DNA of 64,000 bases from Mycolicibacterium hodleri (GTDB taxonomy: Bacteria; Actinomycetota; Actinomycetes; Mycobacteriales; Mycobacteriaceae). The translations under genes were made by a program, and so were the position numbers. The stretch spans positions 436,733 through 500,732 of the forward strand of contig NZ_RCZG01000004.1 in assembly GCF_006439015.1 (NCBI RefSeq), given 5' to 3'. This document shows, piece after piece, positions 1 to 8,535 of this stretch (positions are counted from its first letter, which is position 1; each line of letters begins with the position of its first letter). A model generated the notes under the pieces. It did no database searches and was not told where the DNA came from. It saw only the letters and a list, made by a program, of their open reading frames with translations.

Positions 1-241
1 GATCTGGTCCAACAACCCCCAGGAACGACTCAACAAGGAGATCCGGCGGCGCACCGACGTCGTCGGCATCTTCCCCGACCGCTCCGCGCTGATCCGCCTC
101 GTCGGCGCCGTCCTGACCGAACAGCACGACGAATGGGCCGAATCCCGCCGCTACCTCGGCCTGGACGTCCTGAGCAAATCACAAGCCATCAACGACACCC
201 CGACCGAACAGGAGGCCACCACGGCGGCCCTGACCGCCTGA
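1..241 (+). CDS. IS256-family transposase, C-terminal part (cut by window start)
   Basis: Reading from base 2, the sequence encodes 79 residues and then TGA. It contains WSNNPQERLNKEIRRRTDVV and VGIFPDRSALIRLVGA, the conserved C-terminal region of IS256/Mutator-type DDE transposases such as mycobacterial IS1081-like elements. The catalytic residues lie upstream of the window, so intactness cannot be judged. The segment just after the stop looks like the IS end, which supports a genuine IS copy. It forms the left edge of the accessory region seen here. Confidence 0.85.
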   Translation, partial: IWSNNPQERLNKEIRRRTDVVGIFPDRSALIRLVGAVLTEQHDEWAESRRYLGLDVLSKSQAINDTPTEQEATTAALTA

Positions 242-297
242 CCATCAACTCGAAGAATCACATGACGACGTCGTACACCACGTCCCTGGACTTGACC
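242..297. mobile_element. Likely right end of the IS256-family element
   Basis: The 56 bases after the transposase stop run into TCGTACACCACGTCCCTGGA (271-290), which resembles the terminal inverted repeat of actinobacterial IS256-family elements. The matching left end is outside the window, so the exact boundary and target duplication cannot be read. Confidence 0.5.
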
Positions 298-695
298 TTG
301 ACCGTCAGGGCGAGCAGCGGCCGAAGACCGCCAACGGGTGTCTAAGCGCCCCAATTCGTCGCTGTGACGCTGACCGCCATAGGCTTCCAAATCGCCTGGG
401 CGACAAATCATAGGCGGAGCGGGCGCCTTGCCTAACTATCGGCAGCCAGCAGGCTTCGAGGCGCTACCACAACGCATCCACCCGGCCGACTCTCGGGCGA
501 CCGGTTTCGCCACACCGCGCAGTTCAACCGCTGGCGCACGGACCGCGATCCACGCTTGTGCACCTACGACCAACTCGAACAACCGCTGACGTTTAGCTTG
601 GAAGGCATCGTCCCCGGGCTGGGCTCAGCCAGTTCCTGAACCGGGGGCATTCGACTGCGGCCCGATTATCGGGTCACTCTCCACTGCAAGCGATT
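298..695. other. Intergenic stretch between IS end and SDR gene; possible gene remnant
   Basis: No complete gene is visible. One plus-strand frame (about 450-640, ending TGA) reads HTAQFNRWRTDRDPRLC and then SLEGIVPGLG, which is protein-like in composition but has no usable start and no family I recognise. It may be the tail of a gene destroyed by the neighbouring IS insertion. Confidence 0.35.
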
Positions 696-1448
696 TCAGC
701 TAGTCACGGTGTTGAGCCATTCGGAGAAGCGGGTTTCGCACACGACCGCTTTGACTCCCGGCAGCAATGTTCGCTCACTCAGCAGGGCACCGAAGTAGCG
801 GGCGTCGGGGTCGGTCACGACGTCACGTGGATCCGACCGGTGAGCCAAGGTCCTTCGTGCGAGGTCGTCGAGTCCGATCGGTTCCGGGCCGACGACTTCG
901 ATCATTCCGTCGGCGGGTTCGCCGAGCGCTACGCGAGTGACCGCACTCGCGACGTCGTCGGCCGCTACGGCTTGGATGAGCGCGTGCGGGAGACGGACCG
1001 TGCTGCCATTGGTCGCGAAATCGGCGATGGTGTCGATGAACTCGTAGAACTGAGCTGCCCGAACGATCGAGTAGGGAAGGCCGGACTGCTTGATCAGCTG
1101 CTCCTGCGCGATCTTGGCCCGCATGTATCCGCTGTCGGGCAATTGGTCGGCTCCGACGATGGACAAGGCAACGTGGTGGCCGACACCGGCCGCGATCTCC
1201 GCAGGCAGAAGGCTGCTGGTGGAGGTCGTGAAGAAATCGAGGACGGCCTCGTCTTCCAGCGAGGGTGAGTTGGAGACGTCGATCACGACCTGGGCGTCCG
1301 CGAGTGCCCCGGGGAGCCCGTCTCCGGTGACCGCGTCGACCCCAGTACTCGGTGAGGCGGGCACTGCGTGGTGGCCACGCTCAACGAGCTTGGCGACCAC
1401 CTTGGAGCCGATCATCCCCGTGCCGCCGACAACGACGAATATGGCCAT
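696..1448 (-). CDS. NmrA/atypical SDR NAD(P)-binding protein
   Basis: A 250-residue Rossmann-fold protein with the dinucleotide loop GGTGMIG at residues 8-14, typical of NmrA-like and atypical SDR proteins. There is no clear YxxxK pair, as is usual for NmrA-type members, which often act as redox sensors or NAD(P)H-dependent reductases of small molecules. The ATG at 1448 is preceded by AAAGGTGAAGG, a good ribosome binding site. It lies 68 bases downstream of a second NmrA-like gene on the same strand, so the two probably form one operon under the TetR regulator divergent to them. The substrate cannot be inferred. Confidence 0.85.
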   Translation of the reverse strand: MAIFVVVGGTGMIGSKVVAKLVERGHHAVPASPSTGVDAVTGDGLPGALADAQVVIDVSNSPSLEDEAVLDFFTTSTSSLLPAEIAAGVGHHVALSIVGADQLPDSGYMRAKIAQEQLIKQSGLPYSIVRAAQFYEFIDTIADFATNGSTVRLPHALIQAVAADDVASAVTRVALGEPADGMIEVVGPEPIGLDDLARRTLAHRSDPRDVVTDPDARYFGALLSERTLLPGVKAVVCETRFSEWLNTVTS

Positions 1449-1516
1449 GGTCCTTCACCTTTCGCGGATCTGAGCTGGGTATTGCAAGGAGTAACGCTCA
1501 CGTCGGTCGAGCAGCG

Positions 1517-2464
1517 CTAACTGGTGTCGGCCGCTAGACGGTTAGATTGGGCAGCCATCCGTGCGATCAGCGCCTCGCCCTGCGAAGAGCGCAGCCAGGA
1601 GTCGAGCGACCGTGGTTGGTGACCGGTGAGAGTGGCGACGTCGGTGGTGACGGTGTCCATCTCACCGCTGCCGAAGTAGCTGAACAGATCGAAGAGATGA
1701 CCGACCATCTCGGTGGGCGCGCCTGCGCGAAGTAGGAGGTCTTGCAGCGCCGCGGGTGTGTGATCGATGTGCTGCAGGGGCACTTCGAGCGCATCTGCCA
1801 AAGCCGCCACGATCTCGTCGCCCGAGAGCGATTGCGGGCCGGTCAGTGTGTAGACGCAGCCAGCGTGACGGGCGTCGGCCAACACGACAGCTGCGGCATC
1901 CCCGACGTCGCGCGCATCGACGAGAGTGACTCGCGCGGCGCCGAAGGCCAACGGCACCTGCCCGTCGGGGCGAATCAGGCCACCAATCCCGGTCAGAAGC
2001 GACGAGAAGACGGCGGTCGGCCGCAACACGGTCCCGGCCAACTGGGTGCTGGCGAGCAGTTCGCGTTCCAGGCGTTGGTGGCCGAGGGCGAGTGCGGGCG
2101 CGGGGTCACGGTCGGCCGCGGCCGCGGAGATGTAGACAACCCGCTGCACCCCGGCTGCGGTGGCGGCAGCGAGCGCGGCGCGTTCGTAGGTGAGCTGATC
2201 GGGGTGATGCCCGCATAGCAACAACACCGCCTCGGCGCCGTCGAACGCGGTGGCCAGCGTGTCCGGGTCGCTGAAGTCGGCGTGCACGGTCTGCACGTCC
2301 GCGGTGATGCCGACGGGATCCCGCACGACTGCCCGAACGCGCTGCCCGTGGCCTCCGGCGATCAACGAGGTGAGCACGTCGCGTCCGATGGTGCCGGTAG
2401 CGCCGGTGATCGCCAGCGTTCCCAGGGTGGTGGGCGGCCCGAGGGTGGGGTTCGGATTCGACAT
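1517..2464 (-). CDS. NmrA-family NAD(P)H-binding oxidoreductase
   Basis: A 315-residue protein with GATGTIG at residues 21-27 followed by a typical NmrA/QOR2-like sequence (EAVLLLCGHHPDQL, TGPQSLSGDEIVAAL). The family includes NADPH-dependent quinone or azo reductases and NmrA regulators. The ATG at 2464 lies 6 nt downstream of a good -10 box (GATATT), so the transcript is probably leaderless. A perfect TGAGGA-A-TCCTCA palindrome fills the promoter spacer. The gene is divergent from the TetR gene at 2536 and upstream of the SDR ending at 696, a common layout for a TetR-controlled detoxification operon. Confidence 0.85.
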   Translation of the reverse strand: MSNPNPTLGPPTTLGTLAITGATGTIGRDVLTSLIAGGHGQRVRAVVRDPVGITADVQTVHADFSDPDTLATAFDGAEAVLLLCGHHPDQLTYERAALAAATAAGVQRVVYISAAAADRDPAPALALGHQRLERELLASTQLAGTVLRPTAVFSSLLTGIGGLIRPDGQVPLAFGAARVTLVDARDVGDAAAVVLADARHAGCVYTLTGPQSLSGDEIVAALADALEVPLQHIDHTPAALQDLLLRAGAPTEMVGHLFDLFSYFGSGEMDTVTTDVATLTGHQPRSLDSWLRSSQGEALIARMAAQSNRLAADTS

Positions 2465-2470
2465 GCCACT

Positions 2471-2499
2471 AATATCTGAGGAATCCTCATAATTGACAA
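2471..2499 (-). promoter_or_regulatory. Leaderless promoter with TetR-type palindrome in the spacer
   Basis: On the minus strand: -35 TTGTCA (2499-2494), a 17-bp spacer (2493-2477) and -10 GATATT (2476-2471), with the start codon at 2464. The spacer contains TGAGGAATCCTCA (2477-2489), a perfect 6-1-6 palindrome. A repressor bound there would block RNA polymerase directly. The adjacent TetR gene is the obvious candidate. Confidence 0.7.
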
Positions 2500-2535
2500 C
2501 TCGCGTTTTGCGACCAGTGTCAGGAAGGTCTTACC

Positions 2536-3192
2536 GTGGCCACATTGCCGCCAGGCGGTGTCGTTGAGCAGCGCAGACGTCCGCTTCAGGACCGCTCGCG
2601 CGCGACGGTATCGTTCGTTCTCGAAGCGGCGGCTCAGCTTTTCTCCGAGAGCGGCTATCACGCGGTCACCACCAATGCGGTCGCCGAGCGCGCCGGCGTA
2701 TCGATCGGGACCTTGTATCAATACTTCGCGAACAAGGACGACCTGTTGATGGCCCTGTTGGAGCACCACGTCGCTGCCGCCAAGACAGCGATATCGACGG
2801 CACTGCGGGATCTGCCGGCATCCGACGTCCGGTCCGTGATCGCCGAGCTCGTCCGCTTCACGCTGGCACACAACACCGCGCATCCTGACTTGGGCATGCT
2901 CATGCAGCGCTACGCACCACGCAGCACCCTGCTGCAGGATCACTTGTCAGAAACCCGGCGCCTCATCGCCGACGCGATCCTCAACCGGCTTCAAGCCACG
3001 CGACGGTCACTGTCCGAACGCGAGCTGCGGTTGCGGGCCGAGCTCGCTGCCCGCGTGATCGAGCAGCTGTCGCATAGCGTCGCGCTCGACGAGCCTGTGG
3101 GCGAATCCACCGATGCGCTGAGCGCCGAGATCACGCGGATGGTGGTGGGTTACCTGCATGCGCCACCGAACTCACCTGACCGCGTTGAGTGA
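2536..3192 (+). CDS. TetR/AcrR-family transcriptional regulator
   Basis: 218 residues with a canonical N-terminal TetR helix-turn-helix (ATVSFVLEAAAQLFSESGYH, then VAERAGVSIGTLYQYFANKD) and a variable ligand-binding C-terminal domain. The GTG start at 2536 follows AGGAAGG at a suitable distance. It is divergent from the two-gene NmrA/SDR operon, and the intergenic palindrome suggests that it represses that operon and perhaps itself. The ligand is unknown. Confidence 0.88.
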   Translation: MATLPPGGVVEQRRRPLQDRSRATVSFVLEAAAQLFSESGYHAVTTNAVAERAGVSIGTLYQYFANKDDLLMALLEHHVAAAKTAISTALRDLPASDVRSVIAELVRFTLAHNTAHPDLGMLMQRYAPRSTLLQDHLSETRRLIADAILNRLQATRRSLSERELRLRAELAARVIEQLSHSVALDEPVGESTDALSAEITRMVVGYLHAPPNSPDRVE

Positions 3193-3324
3193 GAGTACGG
3201 AAAGTCCAGTCATCGACCTGGAATGCACTCTGCATCAATCGATTTCGCGGCATCATTTGAGCGCTTTGTGAAGATGGGATTGCCAGCGCCGCGGTCGAGA
3301 TCAACCAGCTACCCGTCCCCGAGA

Positions 3325-3373
3325 TTGCATCTGGCACCGCATTCCGCCTAGTATCTGCGTATGAATGCAGATA
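3325..3373 (+). promoter_or_regulatory. Leaderless kmtR-cdf promoter with metal-sensor operator over the start codon
   Basis: -35 TTGCAT (3325-3330), an 18-bp spacer and -10 TAGTAT (3349-3354) place the transcription start at or next to the ATG at 3361. The inverted repeat TATCTGC (3352-3358) / GCAGATA (3367-3373) spans the -10 box and the first codons, so a bound repressor would cover the start site. The arms extend imperfectly to 11 bp each. Confidence 0.7.
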
Positions 3374-3801
3374 GTGACGCATGTCGCCGGGGGCTACCGC
3401 CCGACCAGGTGGGCTTGGTGGTCGAGGTGTTCCGGATGCTGGCCGACGCCACCCGGGTGCAGGTGTTGTGGGCGCTGGTCGACCGGGAGATGTCGGTCAC
3501 CGACCTCGCCACCCATGTCGGCAAACCGGCGCCATCGGTGTCACAGCATCTTGCCAAGCTACGGATGGCACGACTGGTCCGCACCCGTCGTGAGGGCACG
3601 ACGATCTTCTACAGCCTGGACAACGACCACATCGGACAACTGGTCACCGACGCAGTCTTCAACGCCGAACACGCCGGACCCGGCGTCCCCGGCCATCACC
3701 GCAGCAGTGACGAACTGCGAATCCTGCACTCCGACAAGCCTGTCGACTCGCCCGCACCTTCCGAACCGACCTCGACGCGACGGGAAGGACACCGCGCATG
3801 A
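3361..3801 (+). CDS. kmtR: KmtR-like ArsR/SmtB-family Ni/Co sensor repressor
   Basis: 146 residues with an ArsR winged-helix core (VTDLATHVGKPAPSVSQHLA at about 46-65). His90, Glu103, His104, His112 and His113 have the same spacing as the five KmtR metal ligands known from M. tuberculosis (His88, Glu101, His102, His110, His111), each shifted by two. KmtR is a nickel/cobalt-responsive repressor of its own gene and a CDF exporter. Here the next gene is a CDF transporter that overlaps it by ATGA, which supports the assignment. The start is fixed by a leaderless promoter with an operator overlapping the ATG. The C-terminal tail after residue 120 is low complexity. Nickel/cobalt specificity is inferred from ligand spacing. 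Confidence 0.82.
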   Translation: MNADSDACRRGLPPDQVGLVVEVFRMLADATRVQVLWALVDREMSVTDLATHVGKPAPSVSQHLAKLRMARLVRTRREGTTIFYSLDNDHIGQLVTDAVFNAEHAGPGVPGHHRSSDELRILHSDKPVDSPAPSEPTSTRREGHRA

Positions 3802-4865
3802 CCCACGACCCCACCGGCCAAGGCCACGCTTCACAACATAATCACAATGCCGGACATGGTCACAGCCACGACCACGGGCACAGCCATGAAGGTCGCGGCG
3901 GCAGGATCGGCGCAGCCCTCCGTGAGGTGTTCGCCCCGCACAGCCACGACGCCTCCGACAGCATCGACGGCGCCTTGGAATCCAGCGCCGCCGGCATCCG
4001 TGCGGTCAAGATCAGCCTGCTTGCACTCGGTGTCACGGCGGTCGCGCAGTTGGTGATCGTCATGGTCTCGGGATCGGTCGCGTTGCTGGCCGACACCATC
4101 CACAACTTCTCCGACGCCCTGACCGCGATCCCGCTGTGGATCGCGTTCGCGCTGGGCACCAAGGCCGCCACCCGGCGCTACACCTACGGCTTCGGGCGCG
4201 CCGAGGACCTGGCTGGGCTGTTCGTGGTGGCGATGATCACCCTGTCGGCCATCGTCGCCGGGGTCGAATCCATCCGCCGCCTGATCAACCCGGTCCCGAT
4301 CGAGCACGTCGGGTGGGTCGCCGCTGCCGGCCTGGTCGGGTTCCTCGGCAACGAACTCGTCGCGATCTACCGCATCCGCGTCGGTCGCCGGATCGGCTCG
4401 GTGGCGCTGGTCGCGGACGGCCTACACGCCCGGACCGACGGGTTCACCTCGCTGGCGGTACTTTTCGGCGCCGGCGGTGTTGCAATGGGCTTCCCACTCG
4501 CCGACCCCATCGTCGGGCTGCTCATCACCGTCGCCATCCTGGCCGTCCTGCGCACCGCGGTCAGAGACGTGTTCCGCCGCCTCATGGACGGCGTGGACCC
4601 CACCCTCGTCGACACCGCTGAAGCCGCATTGGCCGCAGAGCCCGGTGTCACCGCTGTCCGTAGCGTCAAGATGCGCTGGCTCGGCCACCGCCTGCACGCC
4701 GACGCCGAACTCGACATCGACCCGGCCACCAGCCTCTCCGAGGCCCACCGGATCGCCCACGAAGCCGAACACACTCTGACCCACGCCGTGCCGAAGCTGT
4801 CCAGCGCGCTGGTACACGCTTACCCCTCCAACAACGGCGTGTCCCACGACCATGACCGCGGCTGA
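3798..4865 (+). CDS. Cation diffusion facilitator (CDF) metal exporter
   Basis: 355 residues: a His-rich N-terminus (alternating HGHSHDHGHSH at about 20-30), five to six hydrophobic helices, and a C-terminal cytoplasmic domain. The two CDF metal-site motifs are visible: LADTIHNFSDA in one helix and VADGLHARTDGFTS in another (HxxxD type). The C-terminus ends in a second short His/Asp stretch. CDF proteins exchange protons for Zn, Co, Ni or Cd at the inner membrane. Coupling (4-base overlap) to a KmtR-like sensor suggests Ni/Co efflux, the counterpart of the M. tuberculosis KmtR target Rv2025c. Confidence 0.9.
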   Translation: MTHDPTGQGHASQHNHNAGHGHSHDHGHSHEGRGGRIGAALREVFAPHSHDASDSIDGALESSAAGIRAVKISLLALGVTAVAQLVIVMVSGSVALLADTIHNFSDALTAIPLWIAFALGTKAATRRYTYGFGRAEDLAGLFVVAMITLSAIVAGVESIRRLINPVPIEHVGWVAAAGLVGFLGNELVAIYRIRVGRRIGSVALVADGLHARTDGFTSLAVLFGAGGVAMGFPLADPIVGLLITVAILAVLRTAVRDVFRRLMDGVDPTLVDTAEAALAAEPGVTAVRSVKMRWLGHRLHADAELDIDPATSLSEAHRIAHEAEHTLTHAVPKLSSALVHAYPSNNGVSHDHDRG

Positions 4866-4866
4866 T

Positions 4867-4893
4867 TGACGGTTCTGACGGTTCTGACGGTTC
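4867..4893 (+). repeat. Three tandem copies of a 9-bp unit (TGACGGTTC)
   Basis: TGACGGTTC occurs three times head-to-tail directly after the CDF stop codon. It has no stem-loop character and its role is unclear. Confidence 0.6.
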
Positions 4894-4939
4894 TCACGGC
4901 GCTGAGAATCTTGACAAAGTCAGTGAACGTGACCAGGTG

Positions 4940-5181
4940 ATTCTCATTCTTGTGTCCACTAATGGACATTCAGTGGACATCCGAAATGAGAATTGGAAAT
5001 CTGAAATGAGAATCGTTGTTACGACGTGTCGTCGTTTTCGTCAGGCTGCTGTTGGTGGTCTGGGAACCGGCGGGGGGTGTGGCTTCTCAAGTTTCCTGTC
5101 CACTCGCGATCCTCTGAGCTGTGACGACGCCGCCGTTCTCACGCAATGTCCACACCAAAAATTCTCACTTTCATGTCCACT
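4940..5181. repeat. Left cluster of 21-bp ATTCTCA/TGTCCAC motifs (transposon-end-like)
   Basis: Degenerate copies of ATTCTCA-N6-ATGTCCACT occur at 4940-4960 (+), 4972-4993 (-), 4994-5013 (-, poor), 5135-5154 (+) and 5161-5181 (+). Multiple short repeats at each end are characteristic of IS21- and Mu-like transposons. No transposase lies beside them. A matching cluster is at 21354-21425. Confidence 0.55.
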
Positions 5182-5694
5182 CGCCCGGGCGCCCGACATG
5201 ACGCGGGGCCGCGATCTGCCTACGGATCGAAGCCGCCCACCGATTTTCGTCACGTGACGTGCGACGCTGGACCGTCCAGCGCACACATATATTGCTCAGC
5301 CGCAACGGGTTTCGGGAATAAGCGGAACCAAGCAGTTGCCATCCGACCTAGCTTCGCGGCCTGTGCGCCCGGCAACGGCCCGACGCACAGGCCATCGGGG
5401 TGCGGGAAAGAGAGGCTCGATGCTGGTTCCGTCGTCCGAATACCATGCCGCCCTTGATATTGTGACGACTTATACCCGTACCCAGTTGAGCCATAGGCGC
5501 TGTCTTCCCGCTTCGGGTTCGAAGGGTTCCGCTATCGCACCGCGGCGTCCTGAGAGACGGCGCACGACCAGCATTCTTCGGTCCGCGAACGGTCTACCCT
5601 GAAGCGGGCTCCTGGCCCTCACTCACGGCCGCTGCAGATCGACGGGGAGCGCCCACCAAATGGTCGTGGGCCTGAGTCCCAGAGTGCATCGAAC
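5182..5694. other. Non-coding stretch, nothing recognised
   Basis: Only short random frames are present. No promoter, RNA or protein homology stands out between the repeat cluster and the hypothetical gene ending at 5695. Confidence 0.5.
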
Positions 5695-6510
5695 CTACCC
5701 GTCCGAGGCCCACACGACGCCCCGCTGATCAAGCAGCTGCCATCCACGCTCAGCGGTTTCAAAAGCAGCGGAATAGTGGCTGGAAAACGTTCCAAGGCTT
5801 GATTTTACGACGAATGGGCTTAGGGGACCCCCGCTGTCTGTGGGACCTGCCAGCCGCATTGCGTCAGTGTTGAAGTTCGGCCATATTTGACCGTGGGCGG
5901 CGCCGGACCCTGATTGCCACAACAGGTTGGCGTTCGCGGTTAGGTCCACTTGATCAAACGCTTCGCTAATTGCATCCTCGATCATCTCACCGGTCACGAG
6001 TTTCTTTCCCTTCGGTTGCCCGTCGGCGGTGCGCTTGACTTGAAGTTGCTCTCCCCGTTCCTCGTCATTCAAAATCTGCAACTTGAGCTTTGGGTCTTCC
6101 GTGGCGTTGAGTTCTCGCAGTTTGTAGAGGTACTTGAGGCGATGCGCGTAGACGTAGGCAGCCACGGTGCGGGCGCGCCTTAACCGGATCGTCGGGTCGT
6201 CCGGCGACAGCACCCACACGGCCTGGCACGCACCCACTAACGCGCTGCGACACAGCGTCAATTGCGCGTATGGATGCAGGGGTATGGGCCGGTTGGTGAG
6301 TTGGCGCTTTATCGCGTCGAGGTGATCGGCGGCACCACCAAGTCCAATCCACGCCACTTGCGAAACAGGCATATACGGCCAGTCGTTATCGTCTGCCGCT
6401 AGGGCGCTGCCAGCCATCGGGACGTAGGTGACGCCGAGCCGTTCGAACCAGTGACTCACAGTGTCAAACGTCGATTCGATGGCCGCCAGGACTTCTAGCT
6501 CAGTTGGCAT
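5695..6510 (-). CDS. Hypothetical protein (271 aa)
   Basis: A soluble, Trp-rich, mostly helical-looking protein with no signal peptide, membrane segment or motif I recognise. Features include SQVAWIGLGGAADHLDAIKR near residue 50 and a C-terminal stretch SGSGAAHGQIWPNFNTDAM, which resembles poorly characterised actinobacterial proteins. Codon usage is less GC-biased than in its neighbours, fitting horizontally acquired DNA. It is alone on its strand, with about 230 bases without a gene before the LLM oxidoreductase. No function is proposed. Confidence 0.65.
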   Translation of the reverse strand: MPTELEVLAAIESTFDTVSHWFERLGVTYVPMAGSALAADDNDWPYMPVSQVAWIGLGGAADHLDAIKRQLTNRPIPLHPYAQLTLCRSALVGACQAVWVLSPDDPTIRLRRARTVAAYVYAHRLKYLYKLRELNATEDPKLKLQILNDEERGEQLQVKRTADGQPKGKKLVTGEMIEDAISEAFDQVDLTANANLLWQSGSGAAHGQIWPNFNTDAMRLAGPTDSGGPLSPFVVKSSLGTFSSHYSAAFETAERGWQLLDQRGVVWASDG

Positions 6511-6740
6511 GGGAGAAGGCTACTTTCCGTGGCGCGCGCTAGCGTGTGCATACGCGGAAGATAAGTGCGGGTTCTCAGCGGCTTGTGTGCACGGAAGGTC
6601 TCCGGTTGGGCGGTGACGGTGAAAGGCCGCTAACGTCGACCGGCACGCATGCCTTGTGCGACGGCTACTCGCGCCCTGATGGTTGTTGCAGCAGAGCATC
6701 TTTAAGCCCTATAGGCGAGCAGCAACAATTTTTCCGTCGA

Positions 6741-7619
6741 TCACTGCCTAGTCGCGATTACCTGGTTGGCGAAGTCGAGCATTTGGTCCAGGGTGGGGAA
6801 CAGCGCGAAGGCGTCCAGGATGGCCTCGTCGGCGCCGGAGTTGGCGAGGCGCTCCAGCTTGTCGGCCACCGTGTGAACCGACATGCCCGGTTCGAGGTTG
6901 ACTCTGATGGCCTTCTTGAGCGCATCGGGATCACGGCCGGTGTCTTGGGCCGCGCGCCGTGCAATCGACCACAGGTGGCCGGAATTCGGCAGCCCTTCGA
7001 CTCCGAGCCAGCCGGTGCCGACGCGACCGACCCGGCGCATCGCGGCCTCGCTGGTACCGCCGATCCAGATGGGCGGCCCACCAGCCTGAACCGGCCGCAG
7101 GTCGGCATGCACTGGCGGCAGGGGGAAGAACTCGCTGTCCCAGGACACCGGGGTGGTGGTCCACCAATGCTGCAGGAATGCCAGCAGGTCGTCGAGCATC
7201 CGCCCGCGCCGGCTCCAGTCCGCTCCGCGGGCGATGTCGAGTTCGTCCTTCATCCATCCGACTCCCACGCCGACGTCGAGGCGGCCGTCGCTGAGCACGT
7301 CGAGGGTGGTCAGCATTCGGGCCAGGTGCACCGGCTCGTAGTAGAAGGTGCTGAGCGTGCTGGCGTTGAGCCGCACCCGGCTGGTCGCTGCCGCGGCGAC
7401 CGTCCACAGCAGCACCGGGTCGAGGTAGCGCTTCATTTGAGGCGGATACGGCTGCTCCTTGCCCGCATAGGTGGCGTGCATGTTCACCGGCGTGACCAGT
7501 CGATCACCGACCCACAGCGTGTCGTAGCCGAGATCTTCGAGTCCGCGGCAGAAGGCGCTCAGACCCACGGCGCTGCTCACCGCGGGCCCGACGAACGGAA
7601 TGACGAAACCAAGCTTCAT
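6741..7619 (-). CDS. LLM-class F420-dependent oxidoreductase (TIGR03619-like)
   Basis: About 292 residues from the ATG at 7619, preceded by GAGAGGATC as ribosome binding site; an upstream in-frame ATG at 7658 lacks one. The sequence begins MKLGFVIPFVGPAVS and contains the luciferase-like TIM-barrel signatures DTLWVGDRLV, DVLSDGRLDVGVGVGWMKDE and GGPPIWIGGTSEAAMRRVGR. Mycobacterial members use F420 or FMN to oxidise or reduce diverse substrates. Nearby Fno-like proteins could supply or recycle reduced cofactor, though this link is inference. No substrate can be assigned. Confidence 0.85.
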   Translation of the reverse strand: MKLGFVIPFVGPAVSSAVGLSAFCRGLEDLGYDTLWVGDRLVTPVNMHATYAGKEQPYPPQMKRYLDPVLLWTVAAAATSRVRLNASTLSTFYYEPVHLARMLTTLDVLSDGRLDVGVGVGWMKDELDIARGADWSRRGRMLDDLLAFLQHWWTTTPVSWDSEFFPLPPVHADLRPVQAGGPPIWIGGTSEAAMRRVGRVGTGWLGVEGLPNSGHLWSIARRAAQDTGRDPDALKKAIRVNLEPGMSVHTVADKLERLANSGADEAILDAFALFPTLDQMLDFANQVIATRQ

Positions 7620-7710
7620 CGCGGGATCCTCTCTAGGCAGCCGATCATCGGCCGGCACTGATGTTTGGTGAGACGAACCGTGAAACGGTCAACCACTTTT
7701 GGGAGCCGAG

Positions 7711-7738
7711 GCCCCCCAGACGTTCACGCCTGGGGGGC
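7711..7738 (-). terminator. Rho-independent-type hairpin
   Basis: GCCCCCCAG (7711-7719) and CTGGGGGGC (7730-7738) form a perfect 9-bp stem with a 10-nt loop. It lies just past the stop of the Fno-like gene ending at 7755 and separates that operon from the LLM gene. No long U-tract follows, as is common in mycobacteria. Confidence 0.7.
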
Positions 7739-7754
7739 TTGGGTGCGGCTCGGC

Positions 7755-8378
7755 TCAGCTGAGAACGGTGACACCGAGGGTGAATTCGAGGCTGCCCACT
7801 CCGTGTTGGGCGAGACCCACTGCGACTAGGCCCAAACCTTCGAGGTAGTGCGCCATGTTGAGGCCGCCAACGTCGAGCGGCCGCAGCTTGAGGGTCGTGA
7901 TGAATTCCGCCAGATCAGCCTTGGCGCCCTCGTCGTCGCCGGCGACGAAGACGTCGAACGACCCGCCCTTGGCCAGGACGACCTGGAAGAGGGTGTTGAA
8001 CGCCTTGAAGACGTGGGCGCTGGCGGGAGCTGCTTCGGCGACCAGTTGCGCGATGGAGGTGTCGGCCGGGACGGCCAGCCCGGTGCCGCTGTCGTTGAAG
8101 GGGTTGGTGATGTCCACGATGGTCTTGCCGGCCAGCGCGTCCCCGAACTCGCTGACGGTCGGAACGGCGCTGGCGAACAACACGGCCAGAATGACGATGT
8201 CGCCGGCCGGGACGGCGCCGAACTCTCCCACCTTCGTGCCACCGCCGAGAGTCTTCGCCAACTCAGTGGCCTTGGACTGGTCGCGTCCGATGATCTCGAC
8301 GGTGTTGCCTCCGGCCACGGCCAGTGTGCCGATGGTGCGGGCCATGTTCCCGGTGCCGATGATGCTGATGCTGCTCAT
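7755..8378 (-). CDS. Fno-like NADP(H)-binding oxidoreductase, copy 1
   Basis: 207 residues with an N-terminal Rossmann loop ISIIGTGNMA (GxGxxA at 8-13), an Arg after the second strand (EIIGRDQSKA) compatible with NADP(H), and the KAFNT motif near residue 126. This is the architecture of F420H2:NADP+ oxidoreductase (Fno/TIGR01915) and related NAD(P)-binding proteins. It is the third gene of an SDR - SnoaL - Fno operon and has three paralogs in the window (16199, 18409, 19211). Whether it binds F420 cannot be read from sequence alone. The ATG follows AGGACCCTCTT. A strong hairpin ends the operon. Confidence 0.83.
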   Translation of the reverse strand: MSSISIIGTGNMARTIGTLAVAGGNTVEIIGRDQSKATELAKTLGGGTKVGEFGAVPAGDIVILAVLFASAVPTVSEFGDALAGKTIVDITNPFNDSGTGLAVPADTSIAQLVAEAAPASAHVFKAFNTLFQVVLAKGGSFDVFVAGDDEGAKADLAEFITTLKLRPLDVGGLNMAHYLEGLGLVAVGLAQHGVGSLEFTLGVTVLS

Positions 8379-8535
8379 AAGAGGGTCCTATCTCGTGATT
8401 GAGGTGTTGAAGGTTCTCGAAAGGGTTACTCCTCCACAGGTCCAAAACTGTTGATACGCAACTAATCCAGAAGCTGTGGCGGTGAGTTGGGCTGAACGTC
8501 GCACCCGCAGGGCGCAGGGCACGGCGTTTGGGTCG

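Noticed and set aside
450..640. Possible truncated gene after the IS end
   Set aside because: Protein-like composition but no start and no recognised family; noted only as a stretch, not called as a pseudogene.
5336..5602. 88-codon plus-strand frame
   Set aside because: No ribosome binding site or recognisable sequence; composition like random frames.
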